The position numbers were made by a program, and so were the translations under genes. From contig OW203989.1 in NCBI GenBank assembly GCA_934047225.1, forward strand, positions 19,567,977 to 19,631,976: DNA of 64,000 nucleotides. The letters run 5' to 3'. The notes beneath the pieces are model-generated. The model was not told where the DNA came from, made no database searches, and was given only the letters and a program-made list of their open reading frames with translations. Each line of letters begins with the position of its first letter. The first letter of the stretch is position 1. Shown here in pieces: positions 32,104 through 43,694 of the stretch. The stretch comes from Ypsolopha sequella (Eukaryota > Arthropoda > Insecta > Lepidoptera > Ypsolophidae).

Positions 32104-33464
32104 ATGATACAACGATACGTCGATACGTCGATACGACGATACGTCGATACAACGATACGTCGATACGCCGATACGTCGATACGACGATACGACGATACGA
32201 AGATACGTCGATACGAGGATACGACGATACGTCGATACGTTGATACGACGATACGTCGATACGTTGATACGTCCATACGACGATACGACGATACGACGAT
32301 ACGAGGATACCTCAATACGCCAATACGTCGATACGACGATACGTCGATACAAGGAAACAACGATACGACGATACGTCGATACGTCGATACGTTGATACGT
32401 CGATATGTCGATACGACGATACGTCGACACGCTGATACGTCGATACGTCGATACGTCGATACGTCGATACGTCGATATGTCGATACGACGATACGTCGAT
32501 ACGCCGATACGTCGATACGACGATACATCGATACGAGGATACGACGATACGTCGATACGTTGATACGACGATACGTCGATACGTCGATACGTTGATATGT
32601 CGATACGACGATACGACGATACGTCGATACGAGGATACCTCAATACGCCAATACGTCGATACGACGATACGTCGATACAAGGAAACAACGATACGACGAT
32701 ACGTCGATACGTCGATACGTCGATACGTCGATATGTCGATACAACGATACGTCGATACGCCGATACGTCGATACGACGATACGTCGATACGACGATACGT
32801 CGATACGTCGATACGTCGATACGTTGATACGTCGATATGTCGATACGACGATACGTCGATACGCCAATACGTCGATACGACGATACGTCGATACGTCGAT
32901 ACGTCGTTATGTCGATACGACGATACGTCGATACGCCGATACGTCGATACGACGATACGACGATACGGCAATACGTTAATACGACGATACGTCGATACGA
33001 GGATACGTCGATACGTCGATACGAGGAAACGACCATACGACGATACGACGATACGTCGATACGAGGATACGTCGATACGCCGATACTTCGATACGTCGAT
33101 ACGTTGATACGTCGATACGACGATACGTCGATCCGCCGATACGTCGATACGACGATACGTCGATACGAGGAAACGACCATACGACGATACGTCGATACGA
33201 GGATACGACGATATGTCGATACGACGATACGTCGATACGTCGATACAACGATACGTCGATACGATGATACGTCGATACGACGATACGAAGATACGTCGAT
33301 ACGACGATACGTCGATACGACGATACGGCAATACGTCGATACGACGATACATCGATACGAGGATACGACGATACGTTGATACGTTGATACGACGATACGT
33401 CGATACGTCGATACGTTGATACGTCGATACGATGATACGTCGATACGACGATACGACGATACGA
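32104..33464. repeat. Octamer tandem array, GATACGNC, about 170 units
   Basis: Head-to-tail 8-bp units GATACG(T/A/C)C with occasional variants (GATATGTC, GATACGTT, GGATACGA, AAGGAAAC). The seventh base alternates mainly T or A. Longer-range repetition is present: the variant block starting GAGGATACCTCAATACGCC occurs at 32303 and 32631, 328 bp (41 units) apart. GAGGAAACGACCATACG recurs at 33023 and 33167 (18 units). The octamer lacks stop codons in all six frames, so the open frames of up to 525 codons are not genes. CpG density is high. Confidence 0.95.
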
Positions 33465-33530
33465 CCACGATCACGACCACGATCACGATCGCGATCGTGA
33501 TCGCGATGGCGATGGCGATGGTAATGGTGA
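33465..33530. repeat. Hexamer-like array joining the octamer array to a LINE tail
   Basis: (CACGAT)/(CACGAC) units grade through CGCGATCGTGATCGCGATGG into GGCGATGGCGATGGTAATGG, next to the LINE 3' end at 33531. It looks like the intermediate between a simple LINE tail and the octamer array. Confidence 0.8.
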
Positions 33531-33632
33531 GATAAGGTTTTGTTAGTCTCCCAGAGGGGTAGGCAGAGACTACAGATTTCCATCTGCTACGATCCAGACA
33601 CAACTCTTTCGCCTCTTCCACATCCATCAACC
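33531..33632 (-). pseudogene. RTE-like non-LTR, ORF end and 3' tail
   Basis: The minus strand encodes MMDVEEAKELCLDRSRW, KSVVSAYPSG-like sequence, then CTCTGCCTACCCCTCTGGGA and GACTAACAAAACC before the hexamer array. It has the same ORF end as at 27372-27480, but with the simple-repeat tail replaced by, or grown into, the satellite. Confidence 0.75.
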
Positions 33633-33639
33633 ATATTTA

Positions 33640-34545
33640 TTGTGATATTAAATTGTAACCTAAAAAAAATACCTCAGACGAAAAACATTGCGATATTCAT
33701 TAGTCCATTGAGACAACCTTTAGTTCAACATCTTTAATAAAACATGACCTATCTACTTATTTTGTTAAGTAATGGCGTACCTTTGCATTACTTTCATCCA
33801 CTGCTTTATTTTCACTCGTAAAACATTTTTATTCCATTTTTTACATTGGTTGCATTTATTTCCCATGTTTCAAATTACGAGATTTATTTAAATTACGAAA
33901 CCGGGACGTCGAGAGCGCAAAAACGTAGCCCTCCCGTCTCAACGGAGCGATCACAACTGACCGACGGGTGAGTAACGAAACAAAGCATGGAACAAAAAGC
34001 GCGTGCGACCGAGATATCTTGTCGCCGCCTTGTCTCAGAATAAATCGACGTAAGCGCCAATTCTTAGATGTTAAATTAAATGAAAACGAAACAGAATTAT
34101 TCAAAATCCCCATGCAATTATACGGGGTCATTTGTTTTCTTATTTTTAATACAAATTTCAAGGCAAACTGTTTTAAGAAAGGTCCTTTAACACTCGAAAA
34201 ACATGAAATATAGAGGTAACTTCGTATTTTTTTTCTATCGAGCGAACTTAAAGCTTTTGCGTTTTTGCTTCTGCACGAATATCAGCCCTATAGTCTTTTA
34301 TCTATATTATTTTTATTAAACCGATTGACCAAGTTACACAATGTTTTATGCTCATTTGAAATTGTGCATCTGACATTATACCGACCCTTAACTGTGGCGC
34401 ACCCTTACTACGAGGTGTCAACCGAGATTTGGAAGCGCGCGTTTCGGCCGTTTTATATGAAGATATAATACTGTTTTACTTATCTATACTGTGCTAATGG
34501 CTAGTTGTCTATGATTGAGGTACACATGCATATCCTAAAAAGCAT
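33640..34545. other. No recognisable feature
   Basis: Small open frames in 33856-34213 on both strands lack domains. Confidence 0.4.
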
Positions 34546-34551
34546 GTATTT

Positions 34552-34822
34552 GTCACTGCCACTGTGGTCTAGTGGTTTGTTTGTCTCAACCACTAATCTG
34601 GAAGTCGCGGGTTCCAATCCCGTAGAGAAACTTGGTGGGCGTGTTTCAGTAGGGTCGAACTGTTGGTACAATGTAGCGATATGGCTCACGACCCATCTAG
34701 TTGGAATTTAATAATCGTCAGTGAAACGTGGGAGCACGCGTGTGAACTGTAACTTGCATTTTAGTCTGTATTCGGAAACATCCCCTCGAGGATTCATGTC
34801 GTGACAAGGCATTTTATAAATT
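34552..34822 (+). mobile_element. tRNA-derived SINE-like element, copy a
   Basis: The head is TGCCACTGTGGTCTAGTGGT (A box TGGTCTAGTGG) and GCGGGTTCCAATCCCGTAG (B box GGTTCCAATCC). The body has GTGGGAGCACGCGTGTGAAC and CTCGAGGATTCATGTCGTGA. The body recurs at 54128-54290 (+), 51773-51905 (-) and, shorter, at 41152-41225 (-). The head pairs in D and T arms only, so it is not a working tRNA. Confidence 0.7.
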
Positions 34823-34829
34823 GTGGGAC

Positions 34830-35645
34830 GTAAAAATCGTTGGTGTAAAGATTCGTTAAAATGTCTGGCACGCCCTCGGTGATATGTCGTGAAGATATGT
34901 TGTGCTTTTGTTTTGAATAACTAAGTAGATGGTACACAAACGAGACTTTACATATGTACTTATATGTACCTATATGTATAGGTATACTTACTCTGCCTGA
35001 TCATTTCATTATTCATAAAATCAAGACGCATTCATCATTTCACAGGACGAAAGATAACACGTGACTACAGGAAGTCACATGAATACAAATTCGCGTTCGA
35101 AATTAAACCAGAATCGCCTGAACCCTTATTCGATTCTGGCCTATTAGACCGACAAAAATAGCCCATCCAAAACGTTCAATTTCAGACAAGTCAAAAACAA
35201 ATTGCATTTCAAACCCGATGAAACGAAATGCCGTAGCGTGTCCTATCAGCATAATCAAATGAATGATAACTTCAAATTGGGATCTTTATATTTCCTTTAT
35301 TCCCACTTAAACCTGAGTTTCAGAGTGGCGTGCGATAGGGCTGTAATAAAGGAGGGTTACTGCCAGATATAGAGAAGATTAGTTCAACAGAGGTTGCTCA
35401 GATTAAAAAACTCGAAATGGATTTTAAATCTTAAGAAGAGACATCATGACGCGACCAACTCAGTTGAGGGCGCGACCAAATGTCATGCTGTTTCATTTTG
35501 CTATAATATGCACGCTTCATGAAACTTGTGACGACAATACAATCGTGCCGATTACGTCGCGGGGCGCAAAATTGAAAACTTGTTTCAGGAGATTTTAGCA
35601 AGATTGTGGACGTTTTCAAACATGTTATTGGCCGTTATTAATTAA
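34830..35645. other. No recognisable feature
   Basis: No ORF or repeat structure that I can support. Confidence 0.4.
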
Positions 35646-35655
35646 TCTAGATAAC

Positions 35656-36133
35656 TAGACATCGGATTATATGCACTAACAAAGTGCCAAAATATGCATG
35701 CAAATATGCACTAAAAAAGGCCGAAATATGCACTAAACTGTTGATATGCCCAGAATATGCACAATGCAAAATCAAAAAAACCATTTTTATTTTTATATAT
35801 TTTAATTAAAGACGGTACAAAAACAGCGAAATATACTTTAAAAATATGCTTAGTTATTGTGACAATATACAATTAAGTATTTTTCCAAATTTTTGTCACC
35901 CAGTATCAATTTGTACGCCGAAAACGACGTCTCTACATCAACTGACGTCATTGGACAAATCGCACGCACTGGTCAGTCAGTTTACTCAGCCACTGCGCTC
36001 GCGCCCTACACGTCTTCGTACCTAGATCCCTATACGTACCTTCCGCTACTAAACAAAATATGCACGATTGGGAAAAAAGGCTAAAATATGCATTAACGCC
36101 GTCATTAGAGAGTTATATGCAATCCGATGTCTA
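35656..36133. mobile_element. hAT-like element with ATATGCACTA subterminal repeats, 478 bp
   Basis: TAGACATCGGATT at both ends (right end AATCCGATGTCTA). The 8-bp duplication TAGATAAC lies at 35648-35655 and 36134-36141. Inside each end AATATGC(A)(C)(T)AA words repeat: about six on the left within 35670-35765 and three on the right within 36055-36120. The open frame at 35893-36084 matches no known family and is not called. Confidence 0.88.
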
Positions 36134-36144
36134 TAGATAACATT

Positions 36145-37005
36145 TTCGATGTTTGACTCGTATTAATTTCTTGATTTTATCTAAAACAATAAAAGCACAT
36201 TCGGCTACACTTTTGGTAAAAACCGTTAAATTTACGTAATTTAGGGGTTTTTTGTTAAGATATTACTCAAATTTCCCGATTTTTAGTTCCACTTAACATA
36301 GATCTAAATAATGTCAATGAACTCAGGCTAAATATTATTAATAACATTTCATAGAAACTTCACAATTTTGTGTAAGCGTTTGTTTGGAGTTCTGCGCGTG
36401 ATGGCGCCTCTTAATAAGTATTTATCTTTTAAGTGGTCTCCAATCAAGATGGTTTTCTTCTACGTCTCCAATACATCACGGTATACCGTGACAAGTCTAA
36501 CAGCCAACGACCTTGAAAAGGCGAGATAATTTATTTATCAATTATTTATTACTTTCATTACGTTTTAAGATCCAGTTTAACTCTGTTATTATGCTAGTGA
36601 AAAAAAAACAACATTATTATAAACCACAAAATATCTGGAATGGGACGGTTTAATTAATATTTAAAATCTTTTGTACGAACTTTAACCAAATAAACACCAA
36701 AACAAGATCCAAATTAAGAATGAGACAAATTGATAAGTGTGCAAAGAAACTAATTTAAACTTGATCAAATTAAAGATATTTTAGCAACAAATGAGTTGAT
36801 TATTCATTATTATTTTTTTGTAATTCTAGTTATAATCATTACACTTATTTATTTAGGTATATTTGAGCACCTTCACAGCTTGATTCAATTCAAAGCAGTG
36901 GAGAGATCTTGTACGAGAGAGAGACGTACGTAGCAGATATAAGTGCCTTAATACTATAGCTATAGAACATAGTCATGTTCTACACAATACTTCTATTCCG
37001 TAAAT
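36145..37005. other. No recognisable feature
   Basis: AT-rich; no terminal repeats or supported ORF. Confidence 0.4.
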
Positions 37006-37009
37006 GGAA

Positions 37010-37866
37010 CCGTTTAGCAGCTGGATTGTGAAAACCCTGCCTTTTTCTAATTAATCGAAACAGAACACTTAAATTCAAAATTCACTCAATAGTTATTAAC
37101 AAAACCTTATTACCTATGTATTGTGTATGCCGCAGCGCAAAGATTCCATTGTGTTTTGTGTCTTGTATTTTCTTATCCCTTGGTTAAAGTAGATATAATT
37201 AATTTGATGTATAGTATAAGTTTATGTTAAAAAAAAGACATGATCTTGCCAAGTTTCTTGCCCCTTCTTCTTAGCAAGACTAATCGAATGGGCGGAGGTA
37301 GGCATGTATTTATATATGTAACCTATTACTATGTAGTATATAGGATGGGATTTGGTCGGTCGCCTGGATTCGTGCTGGGGGCTCGGTTGGTGATCATTGA
37401 ACCTTGTTCCTGGTCCCTGGCCGGGTCTCCGGTATGGGTTCGGGCGGTTGATTGGATTTCACCTTGTATAATAATATTTTACCTATAATTTTAATCGTAT
37501 ATATATTGCTACATAAATTAAATAAACATTTAATCTAAGTAGTTTATGTACATTTATTATTTTATTACATATATTTTTATAAGATTAAAATTTGACTTGT
37601 GAAACGTGTATTACCTACCTACTTTGCAAACAGTAGGTGTATATACCTACTTTGCAAAATAAACTTTTTGAATTTTGAATTTTGGTTTCTGTAAATTACA
37701 TTTATATATGATATACAGAAACCAACGGAAAATTTGCGATGACAGTTTACACAATACATAGATAATAAGGTTTTATTGAATAACTATTGACCAAGTTTTG
37801 AATTTAAGTGTTCTGTTTCGATTAATTAGAAAAAGGCAGGGTTTTCACAATCCGGCTGCCAAACGG
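37010..37866. mobile_element. Foldback element with ~130-bp arms, interrupted by LINE sequence
   Basis: The left arm CCGTTTAGCAGCTGGATTGT, AACCCTGCCTTTTTCTAATT, CACTCAATAGTTATTAACAA is mirrored on the right by AATAACTATTGACCAAG, AGAAAAAGGCAGGGTTTTCA and CCGGCTGCCAAACGG. Same family as 2425-2690. The middle 37165-37684 is non-LTR material inserted later. Confidence 0.8.
37230..37684 (+). mobile_element. Non-LTR 3' UTR (TTTGAA-tail family), longest copy
   Basis: CCTGGATTCGTGCTGGGG, CCTTGTTCCTGGTCCCTGGC, GATTTCACCTTGTATAATA, CTACTTTGCAAAATAAACTT and an ATTTTGAATTTT end. The reverse-oriented copy at 59618-59915 aligns over nearly the whole length. A small internal duplication of the CTACTTTGCAAA word is present. 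Confidence 0.7.
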
Positions 37867-37869
37867 CTC

Positions 37870-39130
37870 TTAAAAGCATCATACGTGATATATTCTGTAC
37901 ATACTGTAACATACATACATATACGTACAAATACATACCTATAAGTCATACTCGTATTAAATAAAGCTCAGACGAACCGCACTTTAAAAACTGACAGTAT
38001 TAATTTACTGGATCCCCTCTATATTAAGACGCTTTATCGCTAAAATCTCTTTCGTACCGGAGTACAAGGGTAGCGCATCCATCCTTATAGCTAACTATAA
38101 TAGACAAAGATATTCTTACTACAACGGCATAAAAATCAAAATTCGTTGTTTAAGTCAACATGAAAAGAATACAAACCGTGGTTTCAGTATATCGTTAGCC
38201 AAACAGTTTGCAAACAAAAGCCTTGATATTTTGAACAACGGACTTCGGTTAAAAACTTATTTTTACCATAGAGATAGAATTATACTAAAATAAAGCCATT
38301 AAAAACCCTTTTACATAACAAATTAGGAAATATATTCTGTGTATACTATATGTTATGTGTGATTAATACCGCATCTAAAATAACGGAAATAATCTCGTAG
38401 AGTCATTACTAATATTTTATTAATTCACCATTCTAACACGGTGTACATAGATACTATGGTACTACCAAAATAAGCTTGACTAAATATTAAGAATAGAAAT
38501 AAGCCAACACCACACAGCGCATCCACCTTGTGCTACGGCGTAGCAAAAGTGCTACGACAATCCCATAGTTTTCCCGCTGTGTAGACCCGCAATGTGTCGT
38601 AGAGAGTTCGCATAGATGCATAAGGGACAACGGTAGTGTAAATGTTACTGTAAATTAATTAATAAAAGCTTCTTAAGACTTGATCCATATTACACAACAA
38701 TGCTTTTGATTGATTTTGAAATTAATTATATAGTCAGAAAGTCTACATTAGAACGCTCACTTTGTGCACTGTCGGCACCCATAATGAATTTTAAAGGTTT
38801 TTCTGGATATTCTGAAAAAGTTTTTGATTTAGGTATCTTTTGTCTTGATAACGGAAAATAAACAATGTTTTCGTGTTATAGCAGAAATTTCAGACATAAA
38901 ACTCAAGCTACTAAGATGAAAAACGTAAAAATCTATCAAGTGAAATTTTTGCAATTAGGTAACTGTCTTGACAACGGAAAAACAAAAGTCTAAAAAAACA
39001 CATCTGCGAGTTTTACATTGATATGGTCAGTAGTGGACTCAGCATATTTAAGCAAAAACCCTTGGGATACCAAAGGCAAGGCCTTAACTTTTAAAATAAA
39101 TCTTTAGATTGAATGAATGAATATATTTTT
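37870..39130. other. Mostly featureless
   Basis: 38510-38610 (CTACGGCGTAGCAAAAG, with AGCCAACACCACACAGCGC) resembles 27105-27210. The rest has no recognisable structure. Confidence 0.4.
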
Positions 39131-39138
39131 GGGTTTCG

Positions 39139-39378
39139 TTAAGAAACAGACACCCTGCGACGCCTCGGTCCCCAGTATAACTGAAGAACGGCTGGGTGGA
39201 ATGAGTTAAATTTGGCATGTAGGTGGAAAATTACACCGAATCTCCGGGGAAATCTTTGATGAAGACACATTCTAAAATTATGTACGTGTCGATTCTTACT
39301 CATTTTATCAACTCCAATATCATTGTGATATATGATTCGAGTGTTGGTGTAAAAACTAAAGACACTATTCTCAAACAA
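39139..39378 (-). other. Uncharacterised 79-codon open frame
   Basis: The frame is slightly GC-richer than its flanks, with the peptide part RFPRRFGVIFHLHAKFNSF and a WGPRRRR end. I recognise no domain, and the splice context is poor. It may be a retroelement remnant; listed because composition sets it apart. Confidence 0.2.
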
Positions 39379-39399
39379 TGTTAAATTACATACCTACAT

Positions 39400-39950
39400 A
39401 AATATAAATCCAACTTATGTTTGCTTTATGTCATTGTAATATTAATCTACAGTGTGACAAGACTGTTTTGGTGTGTGGCTGACATTTTCTTTTGCCAACG
39501 TTTTGCACATTATACAACCTACAAAATTGAAATTTGGATGTTAGGTTCCTTATAATACAGGGTGCCTGTCAGGAACATAATAAAACTTTTTGGTATCTTT
39601 ATATAAATTTAAACTTCGAACGCATGCATACGACGCGTTCGTTCTTTTGTTTTTATACTCTATGGTTTTGTTTTTACGCTACAGAGAGAATCGCCGCATA
39701 AATGTGTTTATTGTTAAATATCATATTATATTCAGTGCAAAGTGCCTGTTTTTAAGCTGGAAACAGAGGGAAACCCATAATATTCACTGTTCGGGCATTG
39801 TCGTCCCGTACAGTGCCCCACTAAGAAAGCTTTTTGCGAAATTCAAAATATGAAGTTATGATACAGAGTGTTGAAGTTTATATCCACGGGCCAAAAAAGC
39901 CTTATCGCATTGTATCCCGGAAATTATTTGACATTTGTCGCTCGCATCAA
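39400..39950. other. No recognisable feature
   Basis: Open frame 39590-39853 has no family resemblance. Confidence 0.4.
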
Positions 39951-39954
39951 CAAT

Positions 39955-40145
39955 GTAATTCAAATAGTTTATTTTGCAAAGTAGGTATATATAATACACA
40001 TTTCACACGTCAAATTTAATCTAATAAAAAGATATGTAATAAAATAATAAATGTTTACAGACTAGATTAGAGGTTAATTTAATTTATGTAGCAATATATA
40101 TATGATTAAAATGATAGGTCAAATATATACAAGGTGAAATCCAAA
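39955..40145 (-). mobile_element. Non-LTR 3' UTR (TTTGAA-tail family), inverted copy
   Basis: ATAGTTTATTTTGCAAAGTAG, CACGTCAAATTTAATC, TATGTAGCAATATATATATG and TATACAAGGTGAAATCC: the reverse complement of the 37-kb copy's end. Confidence 0.7.
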
Positions 40146-40158
40146 CCGGTAAACAATT

Positions 40159-40318
40159 GTGTCGATTCGGCGCAACACGACTTAAATTATTTGACAGGAC
40201 TAAACTTAATTTGAGCGTTCTGTATTTTTCTGTCTGTATCGAAAATACAAAGACATTACGCTCAAAATAAGGTTAGTTCTGTCAAATAAGTCAAGTTGTG
40301 TGACGCCGAATCCACACC
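40159..40318. mobile_element. Foldback element, GTGTCGATTCGGCGC family, copy 2
   Basis: The left GTGTCGATTCGGCGCAACAC and TTGACAGGACTAAAC are mirrored by GTTAGTTCTGTCAAATAAG and GACGCCGAATCCACAC. Inserted next to the LINE tail. Confidence 0.85.
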
Positions 40319-40341
40319 AATCTCTTTCTTTGTAATTTATT

Positions 40342-40742
40342 AATTTTTTCAATGCATGTGCTCGTAAAGGCCCACTTTTTATGCATCAAAACCGAACAGA
40401 AAGTCGATTATTTTGCCCTAGGGCTTTATTATTATTGTTTTTTTTAATTTGTTTGCAATGGTTGGCTAACCTGCAACCTTTCCTGTGTACCATAGATGTT
40501 ATACTTTTTTTCCACTTTTTAACGGCTCTGGATACAATCCTTTTGAGCCAATCATAATTTAAAGTTCACAAGATTATATTTGTTTTCATTTCCTCACACT
40601 ATGCATTGAAAAACGTAGTATGATACACGGGCGTAAAAGCAATAAATTACTCGGTTACGTTTAAAACACTCGCTACGCTCGTGTTTTAAATCGTCCTCGT
40701 AATTTATTCCTTTTGGCCCTTGTAACATAAACTACTATTACG
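40342..40742 (+). repeat. Dispersed repeat R1, copy B
   Basis: TTCAATGCATGTGCTCGTAA through CTCACACTATGCATTG, AACACTCGCTACGCTCGTGT and CATAAACTACTATTA. Near-identical in long blocks to copies A and C. Confidence 0.85.
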
Positions 40743-40744
40743 TC

Positions 40745-41150
40745 AAGAACGCTGGGAACGCTCCGGTTGGATCTAGTGCGATAAATCAAAAGTTATCATA
40801 GAACTTCGTGGATAAATACAAGTGTTTAATTTCAAGAAAGAACTGTTTTTTGATATTTTATTATCAGATAGACGGAAAATATTATTGTTAAGAAATGTTC
40901 TTTAGTCTTTGTCAGCCTTTTGAGAATAAAAGAGAATTTAATGGGAAAGTATGAAGGTATTACCTTAAATAATGTAAGAGCTTTTGAAGAAATATAATTT
41001 CTTATACAAACAAAAATGAAAATGACTTAACTATGAATATTATTTCATGCACGACTATAAGGAAGAAATAAGGAAAGAAAAGAGCTTTATTTCGAAAACG
41101 CAGTATGACAAATAATTGTAAGCTTTGCTGGTATTCAAAACAATATAAAA
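40745..41150. other. Mostly featureless; short LINE-like 3' word
   Basis: AAAGAGCTTTATTTCG near 41080 matches the LINE 3' fragment at 22230. Nothing else. Confidence 0.4.
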
Positions 41151-41151
41151 A

Positions 41152-41225
41152 AAACTTATTCACGACATAAATCCCTGAAGGGTATTAGGGGTGTTTCCAA
41201 GTTTAGAATGTGAAGTACTAGTGAG
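41152..41225 (-). mobile_element. SINE body fragment, copy d
   Basis: CACGACATAAATCCCTGAAG and GGTGTTTCCAAGTTTAGAAT correspond to the inverted SINE body seen at 51790-51850. Confidence 0.5.
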
Positions 41226-41227
41226 TC

Positions 41228-41448
41228 TAATTATTATGAGAGTGCATTACAAACTTGAAATCAATCAGAAACAAAAATAAAAGTATATTTAAAAAAGTCT
41301 GTAGCGCGCAATGATGGTAGCGCGCTTTTCATGTAAGCAAGAGGTCGCAGGTTCAATTCCTGACCCAAGGAATTTTTACTAAATATTTTTGCTCTTAGAT
41401 TTATTTCTGATTGATTTCAAGTTTTTAATGCACTTTTATAATAATTAG
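41228..41448 (+). mobile_element. Hairpin element with a complete tRNA-Met-like body, copy 2
   Basis: The arms TAATTATTATGAGAGTGCAT / GCACTTTTATAATAATTA and CAATCAGAAAC / TTTCTGATTG enclose the tRNA-like body at about 41306-41373. That body has D arm GCGCAATGATGGTAGCGC, anticodon arm GCTT-TTCATGT-AAGC (anticodon CAT), T arm with B box GGTTCAATTCC and an ACCCAAGG end. The tRNA-like part resembles elongator tRNA-Met but has no good acceptor stem. Confidence 0.75.
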
Positions 41449-41529
41449 AGTATTTAAAGCAATGGATTACGCAATAAAAACATATAATACTAGTGAGTCC
41501 CAGAACGCTTCAGTTTTGTCATCATATTG

Positions 41530-41699
41530 ATCTGGCGATGCCTACGCACACCACTAGATCGTTTCTCCAAATCATTTACGGTCAATGCAGTTCGGCTTTG
41601 GAATGAACATCCGCAAACCCTCAGAAATCTTCCTTCTGTGTCCTTTTTTAGATTTAAAGCGATAAAAAATGATGACAGAAAAAAATTCCATAAATAATT
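41530..41699 (+). pseudogene. Non-LTR ORF C-terminal fragment (Jockey-like)
   Basis: The plus strand reads DRFSKSFTVNAVRLWNEHPQ, TLRNLPSVSFFRFKAIKN then a stop. The pattern 'F..xAxxLWNxLPxxlR...s...FK..lk' is the standard end of Jockey/R1-type ORF2 proteins. Only about 55 codons remain. Confidence 0.75.
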
Positions 41700-41704
41700 T
41701 TTCC

Positions 41705-43315
41705 AAGCAATATTTTTCTTGTATTTTAGTGCAAGGACCACACAATAACATTACTCGTTTCAAAGAAATAACCAATTTTAATCTAAAAACAGCTTGACTC
41801 TGAAGAATATTTTCATATTAAATATATTTCAATATAAGAATACGAGAGAATAATTTCTTACAATGAAGTTGTTCTGCATAGTTAAACTAACAATATTTAT
41901 TTTTTCATAATTTTAAAACATACCGTTTAAGAGATATAACTGTATCAATAGAGTCATTTTCAGACGACTCTGGGCAAAGGCGCCTTAAGATTAGACATGT
42001 TCGGAACAATAAATGCGCAGGCCCTCTTTTCACTCTTATAAGAGTTTCGCAATAGTACATAACAAGAGATTAATATTGGAAAAATGAACCGGGTATCGCA
42101 ATTTAAAACTTGAGAAAATAAAATGTTAATAGAAAACAAAAACAATGAATAACGTTTTGAGTAAATAATTCAAGGGCTTCGAGGAAAAACAACATTTGTC
42201 CAAAAAAATCAAAATTGATTTGAAAATTGTTTTTTTTTTATATGTCTTATGATTGCTATCCCCTGTTGACGTATAGAAGAAGTTTTTGGAAATAATGCTT
42301 TAGTCACGATATATGACAAGAAAATAAATGTTGGCCATTGGAAAAAAAACAAGTCAAGCCGCTTATTTGAAAAACTGCACTTGTCACAGCTTTTACTAGA
42401 AACATGGATACAAAAAACCTAACCTGCTATTTAGGCTTATCCTATAAATAGTGTCGGATGTAAATAACTATCGTAATTAATTGTTACTGATTAATTACCT
42501 AATAAAAATTAAATTTTCCCAACGGTTTCAAAATATTTAGAAAAAGAACTTATGTCAATGTATATTCATAAAATGTTTGTATCTGCTGTAAAATTTGCAA
42601 AAATTTACACGTGTTGTTTTTTCTCGAAACCCTTCAATTACAGTCTATCCCGTTACAAAGCAAACTAGAAATCAAACGCCAAAATGAACGCAAAAGGAAA
42701 ATGAAAAGTCTTAAGTAAACATGACCTTTACAAATCTATACGTTACCTATGAACCAAAGTATTTCAGCTTTCTCGTATTCCTTTCAGAAAGAACATTCTC
42801 GTAATACAATTGAGACCAGCAGAAAGGGCAGGGGGAGGGAAGTTAGTCACAGATAGCGTCGCTATAGCGCATTCTCGAAACTTCGATGAGGGAGGATAGT
42901 GCGGAAGCTAACGCAACCAACCTTGCACCTTAACCTGCTGGGTAACATTTTACAAATGGTGCTCCCTGGCAGGTAACCCAAGAGGGGGTAAAACATTTGG
43001 TATAAAAAAATGCTTTCCTGTGTCTGCAAGGATTGACAGTACAATTTGTTTTTCTCTAACGATTTCTTACATTAATATTCGCTGGTATTTGAAGGAATGC
43101 AATAATTCGCCCCTACGAAAAGTCATACAAAAAAGCAGCCGGGCCGGGGAGCAACACTAACAGTCTAACAAGGATCTGATGGTGATGTGAAACAAGGAGT
43201 ATGGTAGCGGCGTTAGTTCCGATTTTGGACACAACCAATCCACGCGCCATAAAATCCTTGTAGCACTGTAGTTAGATATGTACTTCAAATCGTGCTAAGT
43301 TTCATTCCAGCAGCA
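41705..43315. other. No supported feature
   Basis: One 12-base match to the terminal repeat of the 14-kb transposon (GAGTCATTTTCA at 41952) is isolated. The rest shows nothing recognisable. Confidence 0.35.
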
Positions 43316-43323
43316 AAATTCCC

Positions 43324-43690
43324 AAGATCAGACTTGCCAAAGTGAGTACCTCTTTCGTGGGACATGGCATAAAATTTTACAATAAACTTCCGAAGGAGGT
43401 CCTTACTTTGTCAAAGAATAAGAGCCTACTGAAAAAGGCATATTATAAAATAAATGAATATTTGGATGATGGTGAAACATGGTGTTACAGTGACAGTGAT
43501 TTTTGTCATGATAGTCGTTTATAATTTAAGTAAGTAGTGTAATTTCCTAAATTATGATATCTCTAAGGAGTTAACATTAATTAATTGCAGACTGTAAAAG
43601 GAAACAAACTATATGAGACGGATAGACCTAAATTCCTGCTGTCTTGTATTTCCTTATCCCTTAGCTAAAGTAGATATATAAGTAATTTGT
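43324..43690 (+). pseudogene. Non-LTR ORF end with 3' UTR
   Basis: KIRLAKVSTSFVGHGIKFYN, KLPKEVLTLSKNKSLLKKAY, YKINEYLDDGETW is the typical tail 'SFxxxGIxxYNxLPxxi...kKxYYxixEfl.D' of lepidopteran Jockey-type ORFs, ending at 43524. The 3' UTR word TGTCTTGTATTTCCTTATCC at about 43640 recurs at 37168. Confidence 0.7.
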
Positions 43691-43694
43691 GCAC

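Noticed and set aside
32053..33630. Open frames of up to 525 codons across the octamer array, on both strands
   Set aside because: The 8-bp unit contains no stop triplet in any frame, so open frames are automatic. The peptide repeats track the DNA period.
34556..34630. Functional tRNA gene on the plus strand
   Set aside because: Only A/B boxes and partial arms; continues into a SINE body shared with other loci.
41952..41965. Second copy of the 24-bp-TIR transposon (GAGTCATTTTCA)
   Set aside because: Only 12 bases match and no partner end or ATAA duplication was found.
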